From IMG/VR virus record IMGVR_UViG_3300045110_000031, positions 1-39,781 of that record: a stretch of 39,781 nt of DNA, one strand, 5' to 3'. Shown piece after piece: positions 8,213 to 16,695 of the stretch. The notes below the pieces were generated by a model that saw only the letters and a program-made list of their open reading frames with translations, searched no databases and was not told where the DNA came from. This DNA is from a virus. The position numbers were made by a program, and so were the translations under genes. Position 1 is the stretch's first letter; each line of letters starts with the position of its first letter.

Positions 8213-8634
8213 CAGTGGGTCCTCCGTGGCGCGAGCCACTTGCATTCGTCGCGGCGCATCCGCAGCAGGAAGAGCGAGCCATCGGGGTGGGCCCCGTCAA
8301 GTTCCACCACGAGGCTGAAGCCCAGCCGGCGATTGATGTCGAGCGCGACGACATTGTCACTCGGCACGAAGGCCAGGACCTGATTGCACCCCATGACGTT
8401 GAACGGATAGTCGAAGGCAGCGTGCAGCAGGCGCTTGTCGAGCCAGCCAGGATTGCCGGCCATGTGCATCACCACGCTCGCCTCGTTGTAGCTGTCGTAC
8501 CCGACGACGCCACGCAGGATGCTCGGGTCGGCATCGGAGATGCTGCCGATGCAGCGGATGTTGGGCGACGGCACGAGGCCGATCCGGCTGCACAGCCAGA
8601 AGACGAGGGCGTTCTGCGGCTGGGTGGCAATCAC
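8212..8634 (-). CDS. GNAT-type N-acetyltransferase of the phage late-operon type
   Basis: A 140-aa protein. I chose the GTG start at 8634 because it overlaps the previous stop as GTGA, making MIATQPQNALVFWLC. The C-terminal part (about residues 95-140: ALDINRRLGF … LFLLRMRRDECKWL) matches the acetyl-CoA-binding end of small GNAT proteins often encoded among podovirus tail genes. The substrate is unknown; modification of a virion or host protein is possible. The longer upstream reading frame overlaps the stabilisation gene and looks spurious. Confidence 0.7.
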   Translation of the reverse strand: MIATQPQNALVFWLCSRIGLVPSPNIRCIGSISDADPSILRGVVGYDSYNEASVVMHMAGNPGWLDKRLLHAAFDYPFNVMGCNQVLAFVPSDNVVALDINRRLGFSLVVELDGAHPDGSLFLLRMRRDECKWLAPRRTH

Positions 8635-10265
8635 AGTACACCCCCAGGCTCCACGAGCGCCTGCCAGCCGACGAAGAGAGTGTCGGCCGAGGCCCTCACC
8701 TTCATCGCCAGGGCAGCGTAGCGCCCACTGCCGGCAGCGCCGGTCCACGCCTCGTAGCTTTGCCCCACGCCCGACCAGACCGCGAAGTCCCACAGGCCCA
8801 CGTCCCAGGCACCCGAGCCCGCGCCCAGGTAGGCAGGGGCGGTGCCGCCGATCTCAAGGTTCCACTCACTGTTCAGCCCGGCCTGGATGCCTGGGGCTGA
8901 ATCGGAGATGAAGCTCGGCCGCACCATCTGGAACCGCTTGACCCGGATCGCTTCGCCCATCGCCTGGAAGGCCGTGACGACGATGCCCTCCAAGTCGGTC
9001 CCCGGCACGGCATCGACCTGTCCATCGGTGCCGCCGACGAAGCACTGCCAGATGTTGCCGACGAGATCGCCAGCGAAGACCTTGCCGTTGAAGGCTTCGA
9101 CGGTCAGCATCGGGTAGCCACGCAGCATGGCGAATGCCTTGTTGTTGACCTCGTAGGCCCACTGCAGGTTCTCGATGTTGATCTCGGCGCGATTGATCAG
9201 CAGCAACTGCTCGTGCGGCAGGAACTTCACCTCCCAGTAGCGCACGTCGAGCGAGCCCGCGATCTCGACCGCCAGGGCACTGTTGATGTTGCTGGCGATC
9301 TGCGGGTTCTGGAAGAAGCCCTGGCCGCGCATAAGCTCCGACATGAAGACCATGCCGCGCTCGGACAGGATGGTCACGTCCTGCTGGTAGTTGGTGAAGT
9401 ACCGGGCTCCAACAGGCACGCGGCCGATGTACCAGCGGCCGACCACCTGAAACTCCGCAGCGACGGCAGGATCGTTGCCACCGTAGACGAGGACATCACC
9501 CTGGTCTGCAATGATGATGAACTGGTTCTGGACACCGACACCGCTGCTGCCGTCGTAGGTCCAGTTGATCAGCACCGACAGGCGGCCACCGTTGGGCAGC
9601 ATCGAGCCGAAGTCGAAGACCGTTGCAGCCCCAGCGTACTGCCCGAAGGGCAAGTACCACGCCCTGGTGGTGTCCTTCTCGACGAACCAGACCCGGTTCT
9701 TGTAGACGGTGACGAACGAGAAGGTGTTGGGATTGATGCCGGCGATCTGGTTGGCCCCGGCCCCGAGCGTGATCTGTGTAAACGTCGCACCGTCGTAAAT
9801 CCAGTAGCCAGACCCAGGGTTCACCATCAGCATGACGTGGACGCCCGCCGAGGTGGTGAAGTTGAGCGAGGTCCACTCGCCGATGGGCGTGCCGGTCGGC
9901 ACCGACAGCACCGGGACCGGGACGACGCCAGAGGCCGAGGGCGTGGTCACGTCGTAGATGTCGCCTGCGGCCGTTGCAGCCAGGAGCTTGTTCACCCCGA
10001 GCGGCGACAGGAACTTCATCAACGAGCGCACCTCGCCCGAGAGGTGACTCTTGTGGCGCAGGTAGCCCCGCCGCATCTGACAGCCCAGGACCCGGGGGAT
10101 GAGGTTCTCCAGGCGGATCGCTGTCTGGGGGTCGCCACCCGGCAGCGGCTGGGTCACGTCCAGGCCGCGCAGCGGCGCACCGAACGGGAAGGCTTGGTGG
10201 TTCTGCGTGGCGCTCGACCGCCTGGGGGTCGTGCGACGGGGGCCGTTGTAGGGTTGCAGGCTCAT
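8631..10265 (-). CDS. Head-tail / packaged-DNA stabilisation protein
   Basis: A 544-aa protein starting MSLQPYNGPRRTTPRRSS. It is beta-rich with repeated short blades (for example LLAATAAGDIYDVT, FVTVYKNRVWFVEKD, VFAGDLVGNIWQCF), consistent with a propeller-like tail-hub protein such as P22 gp10-type stabilisation proteins. It sits between the adaptor gene (10510) and the acetyltransferase, the expected place for a tail-closing protein. The start at 10265 overlaps the upstream stop as ATGA. Function by position and fold pattern. Confidence 0.65.
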   Translation of the reverse strand: MSLQPYNGPRRTTPRRSSATQNHQAFPFGAPLRGLDVTQPLPGGDPQTAIRLENLIPRVLGCQMRRGYLRHKSHLSGEVRSLMKFLSPLGVNKLLAATAAGDIYDVTTPSASGVVPVPVLSVPTGTPIGEWTSLNFTTSAGVHVMLMVNPGSGYWIYDGATFTQITLGAGANQIAGINPNTFSFVTVYKNRVWFVEKDTTRAWYLPFGQYAGAATVFDFGSMLPNGGRLSVLINWTYDGSSGVGVQNQFIIIADQGDVLVYGGNDPAVAAEFQVVGRWYIGRVPVGARYFTNYQQDVTILSERGMVFMSELMRGQGFFQNPQIASNINSALAVEIAGSLDVRYWEVKFLPHEQLLLINRAEINIENLQWAYEVNNKAFAMLRGYPMLTVEAFNGKVFAGDLVGNIWQCFVGGTDGQVDAVPGTDLEGIVVTAFQAMGEAIRVKRFQMVRPSFISDSAPGIQAGLNSEWNLEIGGTAPAYLGAGSGAWDVGLWDFAVWSGVGQSYEAWTGAAGSGRYAALAMKVRASADTLFVGWQALVEPGGVL

Positions 10266-10495
10266 GGGTGGGTCTGGTAGTAGGGCTGCTGCTGCGTGCG
10301 CTGCTGGGCCAGCGACTGGGCCTGCGCCTCGCAATCCTCCAGGGCTCCCGACGAGCAGAGGTAGCCCCCGGCTGCGTCACGGCAGATGTACGTCTGGCGG
10401 GCGAAGAAGGCCCCCTCGGCCGGCGTCCCTACGTTGGGATTAGGGACGATTTCAAGCGTTGGAGTGATCACCCAGCCTGGAGGCAAAGTTGCCAT
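10262..10495 (-). CDS. Small hypothetical protein in the head-tail region
   Basis: A 77-aa protein starting MATLPPGWVITPTLEIVPNP, with two Cys near residues 38-54 and a Gln-rich tail ending QQQPYYQTHP. Its immediate leader is a copy of the dispersed motif (TAATCACTGGTGACGAAATG), which leaves only GGTGA as a ribosome site. Translationally coupled to the stabilisation gene (ATGA). No family recognised. Confidence 0.55.
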   Translation of the reverse strand: MATLPPGWVITPTLEIVPNPNVGTPAEGAFFARQTYICRDAAGGYLCSSGALEDCEAQAQSLAQQRTQQQPYYQTHP

Positions 10496-10509
10496 TTCGT
10501 CACCAGTGA

Positions 10510-11292
10510 TTAGTTCTGGCGCATCCCGTACAGGGACGCCTCGGGCAGGTTGCCGATGCCGATGTACGGGTAGTCGTGGCGACCGCTCGCCATGTTCAGG
10601 ATGTTGGCTCCCTTCTCGGCACCGATGCGCGAGTCGAAGGCCAGCAGGAAGTCGCGCACCGCTGCGCTGCTATCGAAGCCCCGGGCTTCCAGCCACTTCA
10701 GCCGCGTCAGCAGCGTCATCAGCACACCGTCAAGCTGGAAGGTGTCGCCGGCCTTGGTGGCGATGTTCTTGTAGAGGTCGGGGTTGTCCGCGTCCTGCAC
10801 CAGGGCCTGGGACAGGTACATGAACTTGAAGTCCTGCCCGGGTGGAGCCGGGGGGTTCAGGAACCACAACTGGCGCTGCCTGATCTGCCACGTCAGCGTG
10901 AAGTTGGCGCTGATCGGGAAGACCCGGTAGGTCATCCAGCCCTGGGGGCTGACCGGGCCGACCGCAGGGAAACGCATGGCAGCGTTCCACTGGGTCTGGT
11001 CGATGAACCGGTAGAAGTCCTCGGGCATCGGGAAGCCCACCTCGTTCGACTCACCCGGCACCGGGGGGATCAGGGTGTTGACGTTGATGGTCGCTTCCTT
11101 CGTCAGTTGCGACCACTCGTAGGCATTCAGCATCTCCAGGCTGGAGAGGTTCGCCACCGTCCGCATCAGCACGAGGTTAGGGTCTGCCGACCCGACCGGG
11201 TCGGTCGGCACCGGCAGGTTCAGCATGGCGCACACCTGCTGCAGCAGCACTTGGAAGGTGCTGAAGTTGGTGATGCTGTAGGTCGTCGCCAT
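10510..11292 (-). CDS. Putative head-tail adaptor (P22 gp4-like)
   Basis: A 260-aa protein starting MATTYSITNFSTFQVLLQQV. The N-terminal helical region (LSSLEMLNAYEWSQLTKEAT) followed by a beta segment with aromatic residues and a long C-terminal helix resembles the gp4-type tail accessory proteins that close the portal of short-tailed phages. It lies directly upstream of the stabilisation module. The ribosome site is weak (TGGGGAA). Function inferred from pattern and position. Confidence 0.6.
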   Translation of the reverse strand: MATTYSITNFSTFQVLLQQVCAMLNLPVPTDPVGSADPNLVLMRTVANLSSLEMLNAYEWSQLTKEATINVNTLIPPVPGESNEVGFPMPEDFYRFIDQTQWNAAMRFPAVGPVSPQGWMTYRVFPISANFTLTWQIRQRQLWFLNPPAPPGQDFKFMYLSQALVQDADNPDLYKNIATKAGDTFQLDGVLMTLLTRLKWLEARGFDSSAAVRDFLLAFDSRIGAEKGANILNMASGRHDYPYIGIGNLPEASLYGMRQN

Positions 11293-11307
11293 GCTGGTTC
11301 CCCAGGC

Positions 11308-11985
11308 TTACTTGCCGAAGTTCTTCACGCCCTTGCCGCCCGAGCGCGCGGCACGCTCCTCCTCACCGATCCGCTCCTGCTCCTGGCGCTCGGCCGAGTG
11401 CTGGTTGCCAAGCTGGGCTTCCAGGGCCTTGATGCGCTCCAGCAGCGCCTCGTTGCCGTTGACGGTCAGCAGGTACTTCTTCGCAGCGTCGGACATCTCC
11501 CGCGCACCCATGAAGGTCATGTTGACATCGGCAAGGTTCGCCAACTGCTCGATGGTGCGAATCTTGAAGTAGGCAAGCTCCTCGATGTGCGACTCGGTCA
11601 GGAACGGTGCAACCTTGAGCGGTGTGCCGACCACCTGATCCTTGACGCCAGCCTGGAACTGCGCCCAGTGGGTGGGGAAGCGCCGGATGTGGAGGTCCCA
11701 GACCTCGGCCGTGACGATGTTGTTCTTGTCGCCCGGGATCATGATGGTGATGTACGGCACGTCCTTGTAGATCGGCCGGTTCTGCTTCGTCGACTCACCG
11801 ATGTCGATGCGAGGCTTCATGTAGAAGTGGACGTGGAGCTTGTCGTCGAACCCCGGGCCCATGCCCGGTGGCAGGCCACCGGTGGCACCTCCGAAAGCAC
11901 GGGCGTCGGCGCCCACGGTCTGGTCGAACTTCGACCAATCGGTCGGGACTTGTTGTGCTGCTTCCTGCTCTTCGCTGAGTGCCAT
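11308..11985 (-). CDS. Conserved phage hypothetical protein
   Basis: A 225-aa protein starting MALSEEQEAAQQVPTDWSKF; the start is fixed by AAGGAGA 8 bases upstream. The middle part (KPRIDIGESTKQNRPIYKDV…IMIPGDKNNIVTAEV) is a pattern I recognise from uncharacterised proteins near head genes of many phages. It is followed by a helix-hairpin-helix-like stretch (IEELAYFKIRTIEQLANL) and a charged coiled-coil tail. A capsid-associated or DNA-contacting role is possible but unproven. Confidence 0.6.
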   Translation of the reverse strand: MALSEEQEAAQQVPTDWSKFDQTVGADARAFGGATGGLPPGMGPGFDDKLHVHFYMKPRIDIGESTKQNRPIYKDVPYITIMIPGDKNNIVTAEVWDLHIRRFPTHWAQFQAGVKDQVVGTPLKVAPFLTESHIEELAYFKIRTIEQLANLADVNMTFMGAREMSDAAKKYLLTVNGNEALLERIKALEAQLGNQHSAERQEQERIGEEERAARSGGKGVKNFGK

Positions 11986-12058
11986 GAGGGTTCTCCTTGT
12001 GCGCGGGATGTTGGGGAATCTAGGCTGGCCCATCCCACTGAAGCCTGCAGTTTAAACG

Positions 12059-12628
12059 TCAAATGCCCAGCGTCGGCACCGACTCCAGAATGAAGCGGAC
12101 AGAGGTCAGCGTCACGTCGGCAGCCGCGCCCGTGAGCTTCTTCGCATGAATCGAGTAGGTGTAGTTGGCACCATCGGGGCTCGTGGTGCCGACACTGAAC
12201 GAGGCGTTGGCGAGGTTCCCTGCCCCCTGGCCGGTCACGGTCGTGCCGCCAGGGATGTCGACGCCATTGCGGGCCAGCGTGAAGGCCACCTCGTTGCCCG
12301 TGGGCGCGGCCACGTCGCAGTAGAACGAGATGCGGTTGACGGTCGTCGGCAGCCCCTGCGCCAGCCGGGTGACCGTACCCGAGGCAGGGACGGCCGTGTA
12401 CTCGGGCGTCAGCGACAGGATGGTCGTGTAGTGGACCGTCTGCGGCGGCAGGCCGAGAGCAACCAGCGTCGTGGTGTCGGCGCTCAGGATGCCGTAGCCT
12501 GGGGCGAACGAGTCGACCACGTCCTTGATCAGTTGCCGCACATCGGCGGCCGAGATCAGGTGCGTGGTGTTGTCGGGGAGGTCGGCGTCGGCCTGGGCGA
12601 GCAGGGCGAGCATGGTCTTGCGGGTCAT
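12059..12628 (-). CDS. Putative capsid-associated / head-fibre protein
   Basis: A 189-aa protein. The helical N-terminus (MTRKTMLALLAQADADLPDN … SAADVRQLIKDVVDSF) is a common oligomerising start in phage fibre-like proteins. The rest is beta-rich (Thr/Val/Gly), consistent with a jelly-roll or spike domain. The start overlaps the upstream stop as TGATG. The 73-bp gap downstream carries one GTTTAAAC. Confidence 0.5.
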   Translation of the reverse strand: MTRKTMLALLAQADADLPDNTTHLISAADVRQLIKDVVDSFAPGYGILSADTTTLVALGLPPQTVHYTTILSLTPEYTAVPASGTVTRLAQGLPTTVNRISFYCDVAAPTGNEVAFTLARNGVDIPGGTTVTGQGAGNLANASFSVGTTSPDGANYTYSIHAKKLTGAAADVTLTSVRFILESVPTLGI

Positions 12629-13026
12629 CAGGGGCTCCCGTTGTCGAAGGCGTTGCTGTAGCCCTGGTCGTAGGCTCCCGGGCCGATCACGGGCGGGATG
12701 ATGCCGTCGCTGATCGACAGGAAGCCCTCGGCCGTCAGCGGCAGCCCGGCGTAGTAGAAGGCCGGCAGACCGAAACTGATCCTGACCTGACCCTGGTCGT
12801 TGGTGATCGGCCCCCTATGCGGCACCAACGGGTTGTCGCTGTCGGTGAGGGCACCGTTGCTCAGGTAACCAATGGCCGCGAGGAAAAGGTTGGGCGTGGA
12901 ACCTGCGGCTGCAGCAAGGCCGCCATCGGCCCCGATGGGGGTGCCCCCATTGAAGTCGATAGGCGGCCCGGCCGACAGGATGATCCGGCCCTGCGGGTCG
13001 AACTTCAGCACGCCCGCGATGAGCAT
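12628..13026 (-). CDS. Hypothetical structural protein
   Basis: A 132-aa Gly/Pro/Ala-rich protein starting MLIAGVLKFDPQGRIILSAG, with no membrane segment. Probable beta structure and location in the head-accessory cluster suggest a decoration or minor structural role. Not recognised as a family. Confidence 0.5.
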   Translation of the reverse strand: MLIAGVLKFDPQGRIILSAGPPIDFNGGTPIGADGGLAAAAGSTPNLFLAAIGYLSNGALTDSDNPLVPHRGPITNDQGQVRISFGLPAFYYAGLPLTAEGFLSISDGIIPPVIGPGAYDQGYSNAFDNGSP

Positions 13027-13038
13027 GGCGTGCTGCCT

Positions 13039-13641
13039 CTACGGTGCGACTGCGGCGCTGGCGGTTCCGAAGGAGCCGAACACCGACTGGCCTGTCACCA
13101 GGGCGGACCCCGAGCGGTTGCTGTAGCCAGTCTCGACCGCAGCGCCCGTGGCGACCGCACCCGTGGCCGTCACCATCTTGGTGACGAAGCCCGTGAAAGC
13201 CGGTCCTGCGCCAGCATCGCGGCTGCCGCCCTGGCCCGCGCCACCGATGCCGAAGCCTGCGGTGTACGGGCTCGACACACCAGCCGAGTCCGACCGGCCA
13301 CCACCGATGTACATGCCGATGGAGGTCGTCCAGGCTGTACCGTCAGGCTTGGTGATGCCGGGGGTGTAGTCGTCGGTAAAGCCTGCGGCCTGGATGGAGG
13401 CCGGGGCCGTCAGCCCGATGATCGGTGGCGAACCGAAACCGATCCCGGTACTGAGCGCCCCGGTCGAGGCGTTGCCGCTTGCGGTGCCGGCTGACCCGGG
13501 ACTCGCAAGGTAGGCGATGTCCACGTCGCGGTCCTTGGGCGAGCCCTTGGGACCGGAGAGCAGATCGAAGATGACGAAGTTGCCCAGACTCGGGTTGGCG
13601 AGGTTCTGGGTCAGCGTGCTGCCGGGGAGTGCTGCGGGCAT
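13039..13641 (-). CDS. Hypothetical Gly/Ala/Ser-rich structural protein
   Basis: A 200-aa protein starting MPAALPGSTLTQNLANPSLG. It is extremely rich in Gly, Ala, Ser and Thr, with repeated GxG turns, and predicted beta-rich. An AGGAGA ribosome site lies 6 bases before the ATG. It sits in the run of small proteins between the capsid and adaptor genes. Function unknown. Confidence 0.5.
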   Translation of the reverse strand: MPAALPGSTLTQNLANPSLGNFVIFDLLSGPKGSPKDRDVDIAYLASPGSAGTASGNASTGALSTGIGFGSPPIIGLTAPASIQAAGFTDDYTPGITKPDGTAWTTSIGMYIGGGRSDSAGVSSPYTAGFGIGGAGQGGSRDAGAGPAFTGFVTKMVTATGAVATGAAVETGYSNRSGSALVTGQSVFGSFGTASAAVAP

Positions 13642-13666
13642 GTGAGTCTCCTGAAGCCTGGGGCTC

Positions 13667-14152
13667 TTACTTCGGTGCCGCCTTCGGTGTCGCCATCGGG
13701 GCGATGTACGCCACCACCGGGATCGTGCCTGGGCCGTACCAGAGCAGCGCCGGCTGACCGGGCGAGCCAGCCTTCGGCTGGGCGTTGGGCAACGGCAGGA
13801 CGAGTGCCACCATCACGTTGGTGCCCGAGGGCAGCGGCGGCAGGACGATGGGGTTGGCCGGGTGGCCGGGCTCGACCGCCACCGGGGGCAAGTCTTGGTT
13901 GGGGCTGCCGGGCAGGACGATAGGCAGCGAGATGCCAACGTCGTCGTCGATGTCGATGGTGATCGGCGGGATCGGCGGCCACGTCGTCGGTGGCTGCGGC
14001 CACATGCCGATCACCGGGGGCAAGCTGTTGTCGGGGCGGCCAGGGCGGCCACCGGGCAGGCCCTGATCGGGGCGGCCAGGGCGGCCACCGGGCAGGGTGT
14101 TGTCGATGTCGAGGCCGTTGCCGGTGACGATGAGTGCGGGAGTCGTGGTCAT
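13667..14152 (-). CDS. Proline-rich protein with LPGGRPGRPD repeats, downstream of the capsid gene
   Basis: A 161-aa protein with N-terminal tandem repeats of LPGGRPGRPD joined by short linkers, followed by a Pro-rich stretch (PPTTWPPIPPIT) and a small beta-rich C-terminus. Proteins with repeated LPG…RPD units next to the major capsid gene occur in other short-tailed phages; their role is unknown. The leader is TTGGAGCTACACCACA, one of five related leaders in this genome. It lies downstream of the capsid terminator, so its expression may be lower than capsid. Confidence 0.55.
   Translation of the reverse strand: MTTTPALIVTGNGLDIDNTLPGGRPGRPDQGLPGGRPGRPDNSLPPVIGMWPQPPTTWPPIPPITIDIDDDVGISLPIVLPGSPNQDLPPVAVEPGHPANPIVLPPLPSGTNVMVALVLPLPNAQPKAGSPGQPALLWYGPGTIPVVAYIAPMATPKAAPK
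14031..14096. repeat. 30-bp perfect direct repeat, period 36
   Basis: 14031-14060 and 14067-14096 are identical 30-base units separated by 6 bases. They encode the LPGGRPGRPD repeats of the gene at 13667-14152. Such in-frame repeats can expand or contract by slippage. Confidence 0.9.
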
Positions 14153-14171
14153 TGTGGTGTAGCTCCAAGTT

Positions 14172-14209
14172 GAAAAAGAACCTGAGGGGCAAGCGGGCCC
14201 CCCCAGGTT
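14172..14209 (-). terminator. Rho-independent terminator downstream of the major capsid gene
   Basis: On the minus strand, AACCTG-G-GGGG pairs with CCCC-T-CAGGTT (one mismatch) and is followed by CTTTTTC. It lies 24 bases after the capsid stop codon. Partial termination here would raise capsid transcripts relative to the downstream genes. Confidence 0.75.
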
Positions 14210-14232
14210 TTGTCCCTTGATCGAGGACGAGA

Positions 14233-15204
14233 TCAGCCGCCGACCAGACGGCCCTGGAACTGCCTGCCGCTGCAGGTCAGGTTGCCGGCCCAGGCCAGGA
14301 TGCTGACTTCGGCATCTTGGTTGACGGCATACCGCTTGTTGGGGTCCAGGGCGACCATGTCGCGGGCCGAGTGCGGGCGAAGGAAGAGGTACTTGGTGTT
14401 CAGGAAGAACGTGGTATTGGCGGTGTTGAAGCCCCCGATACCACCATCCAGAACCACGTCGGCATCCATGAACTTGATGGATGGGAACCCCAGGTTACCG
14501 ACCTCGGGCGACGTGAACCGCTGCTGTGCCTGCAGCGAGGCCATGTAGACACCCCAGGCCACGTTGTCCTGCACGAGCAGATCGGGGCGGTCGGTGCCGC
14601 GCACGAGGCTCGCCCACATCGTGTTCATGAAGCCCTGGATGTTGGCTGCCGTCTGCGCTGCCGTCAGCGTGTACTTGCTGGTCCAGAAGGTCCACGTCGA
14701 GCCGACGATGCCACCGTAGGCCGTGGTCTGCGAGGCTGGCGCGAGCGCCGGCACTGCAGCCGCGAGGCCGGTCAGCGACTTGCCGCCGAAGGTGGTGCCG
14801 TCGCTGTAGATGCCCTCGGCCATCAGGTTCGCCATCGTCGCCTCGGCGACGTTGATGCGAGCCTCCAGCAAGTCGATCATCTGCTCCTTGCCGGCGTTCT
14901 GGATTTGCTCCAGGCCCGACATCGTGACGGGGCAGGCGAGTTGCTTGATGTTGAATTCGGCCGCCGAGATCACGTCCGAGGCAGCGACCGGCAGAAGGTC
15001 GTACCCCGAGTACCAGCCACCGTTCGCGTTCTGGGCGAACGAAAGCTCTTGGTAGATCACGTTGCCGCCGCTGAAGGGCTTGCGGTTGCCCCTCTGGTCG
15101 AGGCGCATGTAGAGAGCGTTGTTCTTCGTCACGTTGTCCGCGATCTTGCGGGTGCGCGACTGGATCGTCGTTGCGACGATGTCACTGACGTTTGGGAATG
15201 CCAT
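14233..15204 (-). CDS. Major capsid protein
   Basis: A 323-aa protein starting MAFPNVSDIVATTIQSRTRK and continuing with the conserved ADNVTKNNALYMRL, GWYSGYDLLPV and DVISAAEFNIKQLACPV segments of a capsid family seen in BPP-1/BcepC6B-like and related phages (HK97-fold is inferred from family knowledge). The C-terminal region (DMVALDPNKRYAVNQDAEVS) is also typical. It has a strong CGGAGG ribosome site, scaffold gene upstream and terminator downstream. No protease gene is seen nearby, so maturation by cleavage is not indicated. Confidence 0.9.
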   Translation of the reverse strand: MAFPNVSDIVATTIQSRTRKIADNVTKNNALYMRLDQRGNRKPFSGGNVIYQELSFAQNANGGWYSGYDLLPVAASDVISAAEFNIKQLACPVTMSGLEQIQNAGKEQMIDLLEARINVAEATMANLMAEGIYSDGTTFGGKSLTGLAAAVPALAPASQTTAYGGIVGSTWTFWTSKYTLTAAQTAANIQGFMNTMWASLVRGTDRPDLLVQDNVAWGVYMASLQAQQRFTSPEVGNLGFPSIKFMDADVVLDGGIGGFNTANTTFFLNTKYLFLRPHSARDMVALDPNKRYAVNQDAEVSILAWAGNLTCSGRQFQGRLVGG

Positions 15205-15229
15205 CGGAACCTCCGAATGAAGTTGTACC

Positions 15230-15245
15230 CTGCGTTTACACGCAG
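15230..15245. other. Inverted repeat with GTTTACAC in the scaffold-capsid gap
   Basis: CTGCG / CGCAG arms with a TTTACA loop. It lies in the 131-bp gap (15205-15335) between scaffold and capsid genes. This is the only GTTTACAC copy outside a gene. The rest of the gap holds no other obvious signal except the capsid ribosome site. Confidence 0.5.
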
Positions 15246-15335
15246 ACCAGTCTCATCCGAAGCTGTTCGATGGCCGTCAGCCTGGGGGTGTCGGTGGCCT
15301 TGCGGTCCTACTTCCCCGGCCCGGTTCTACGAGCT

Positions 15336-16487
15336 TCAGCTATACCCCGAGTGAGCGGCGATGGCCGCCTCGATGCTTTCGCGTATCGACGACGGTTCTG
15401 GCCCAGCCGGATTGCCAACAGGGGCTGCACCCCTGACCGATACCGCTGCGGAACGAGCCCGCTGGGCGTTCTGGGTCAGTTGGCGGGCGTTTACACCCTG
15501 CTGCCGTGCGAGCATAACCTTGGAAACCTCCGGGTGCAACATCGCTGCCTGCTTGTAGGCGTCGGCGATGCTCACGTTGCGGCCGCGACGGTCGGCAAGC
15601 TCGATGATGTCGGCCATCTCCTGGCGGAGGTCTTGGAAGAATTCGTTGGCCGGGTCGGCCGCGAACGTCTCAAGCTCGGTGCGCGCCTCGCCCTCGGCCT
15701 GCTGGGTGATCTGGTTCTGCCGGGTCTGGGCGGCCTGATACAGCGGGGCCAGGGCCTGCTGCACGGCCGCGTTCACGTCGGGCCCCTGCTGCTGGACGCC
15801 CTGGGGCATCGGCTGGCCCGCCAGGGCGGAGTCGAGCGCCTGGATGTCGACCCCGTAGACCTTGACGATCTGGGCCAGGGTCTGGGCCTTCTCGTACTGG
15901 GTGCCCGAGCGCAGGGTCTGGGTGACCGACATCAGGTTCCTGACGGCCGTCAGCGGGTCGACGCCCTCGGCCTGGATCGTGCCCAGGAAGGGCTGGATCG
16001 TCTGGGTGAACCGCTCGGCGATGTTCCTGGCCGGGGCCATCTCGTTGACGTAGCGGGCCATCTCGCCCTCGCGGCGGGCGACCTCCTTCTGGACCTCCGG
16101 GTTGACCGTCTTCCAGTGTTCGCGGGCGCTCGGCGACCACGAGGCCGGTGCCTGCAGCGCAGGGGCCAGCGGAGCGGGCTGGATGGCCCCAGGCTGCGTC
16201 GGAGCGACCTGGGTGGCACCAGGGGTGCCTGGAGCCGCTGCAGGCGCTCCTGGGGCTTCCTTGCCCTTCGGGATGAACCGCCCGAGCGAGTCGCGCCCCT
16301 CTACACCCGCCTTGCCCGGCTTGTCCACCGCATTTGCGGTGGCGTCCGCCGCATTTGCGGTGGGCTCGGGGGCGACCGGGGCGTCGGGGGCGACCGGGGC
16401 GTCGCCCCCCTCGCTGCCGTCGATGGCGCTCTCGATGGTCGAGCGGAGATCGTCCGGCGCTTCGCCTGCGCCTGCTTCGGGGTCCAT
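15336..16487 (-). CDS. Scaffolding protein
   Basis: A 383-aa protein, directly upstream of the capsid gene. The N-terminal about 115 residues are disordered and rich in Ala, Pro and Gly, with short repeats (APVAPDAPVAP, TANAADATANAVD). From residue about 112 the conserved PASWSPSAREHWKTVNPEVQ begins, a hallmark of scaffolds in this capsid family, followed by long helices with Gln-rich coiled-coil character. Ribosome site AAGGAAAA. Acts during procapsid assembly and is then expelled or cleaved; no protease domain is seen. Confidence 0.8.
   Translation of the reverse strand: MDPEAGAGEAPDDLRSTIESAIDGSEGGDAPVAPDAPVAPEPTANAADATANAVDKPGKAGVEGRDSLGRFIPKGKEAPGAPAAAPGTPGATQVAPTQPGAIQPAPLAPALQAPASWSPSAREHWKTVNPEVQKEVARREGEMARYVNEMAPARNIAERFTQTIQPFLGTIQAEGVDPLTAVRNLMSVTQTLRSGTQYEKAQTLAQIVKVYGVDIQALDSALAGQPMPQGVQQQGPDVNAAVQQALAPLYQAAQTRQNQITQQAEGEARTELETFAADPANEFFQDLRQEMADIIELADRRGRNVSIADAYKQAAMLHPEVSKVMLARQQGVNARQLTQNAQRARSAAVSVRGAAPVGNPAGPEPSSIRESIEAAIAAHSGYS
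16325..16360. repeat. Short inverted repeats in the scaffold gene
   Basis: 16325-16342 is a perfect inverted repeat (CCACCGCA-TT-TGCGGTGG), and 16349-16360 repeats its core (CCGCA-TT-TGCGG). They encode the TANAADATANAV part of the scaffold. Probably coding repeats, possibly able to fold in the mRNA. Confidence 0.6.
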
Positions 16488-16505
16488 AGGTTTTCCTTGT
16501 GGTGT

Positions 16506-16694
16506 CTAGCGGGAGAGGAGGTGCGCGCCACTGGGCAGCCAGCCCAGGAGCCAGATGATCAGCACGATGGCTGCGATGGCGATGATCACGGTCTTGAAGA
16601 CCGGGGGCATCGGGATGTAGGTCACGATGATCCAGACGATCAGGCCGACAACGGCCAGACCCAGCAGGATCGTCAGCAAGGCGCTCAAAGTCAT
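16506..16694 (-). CDS. Small two-helix membrane protein (Thivi_2564-like)
   Basis: A 62-aa protein starting MTLSALLTILLGLAVVGLIV, with two transmembrane helices (about residues 4-26 and 33-54) joined by a short YIPMPPVFK loop. The pattern matches small Thivi_2564-type membrane proteins found in Proteobacteria. In a phage late operon without a recognisable lysis cassette it is a holin candidate, but it lies in the head-gene cluster, and the family has no proven function. Ribosome site CGGAGG. Confidence 0.6.
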   Translation of the reverse strand: MTLSALLTILLGLAVVGLIVWIIVTYIPMPPVFKTVIIAIAAIVLIIWLLGWLPSGAHLLSR

Positions 16695-16695
16695 G

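Noticed and set aside
16325-16360. The scaffold-gene inverted repeats as a terminator or operator
   Set aside because: They are in frame inside a coding repeat, lack a T-run and are far from any gene start.
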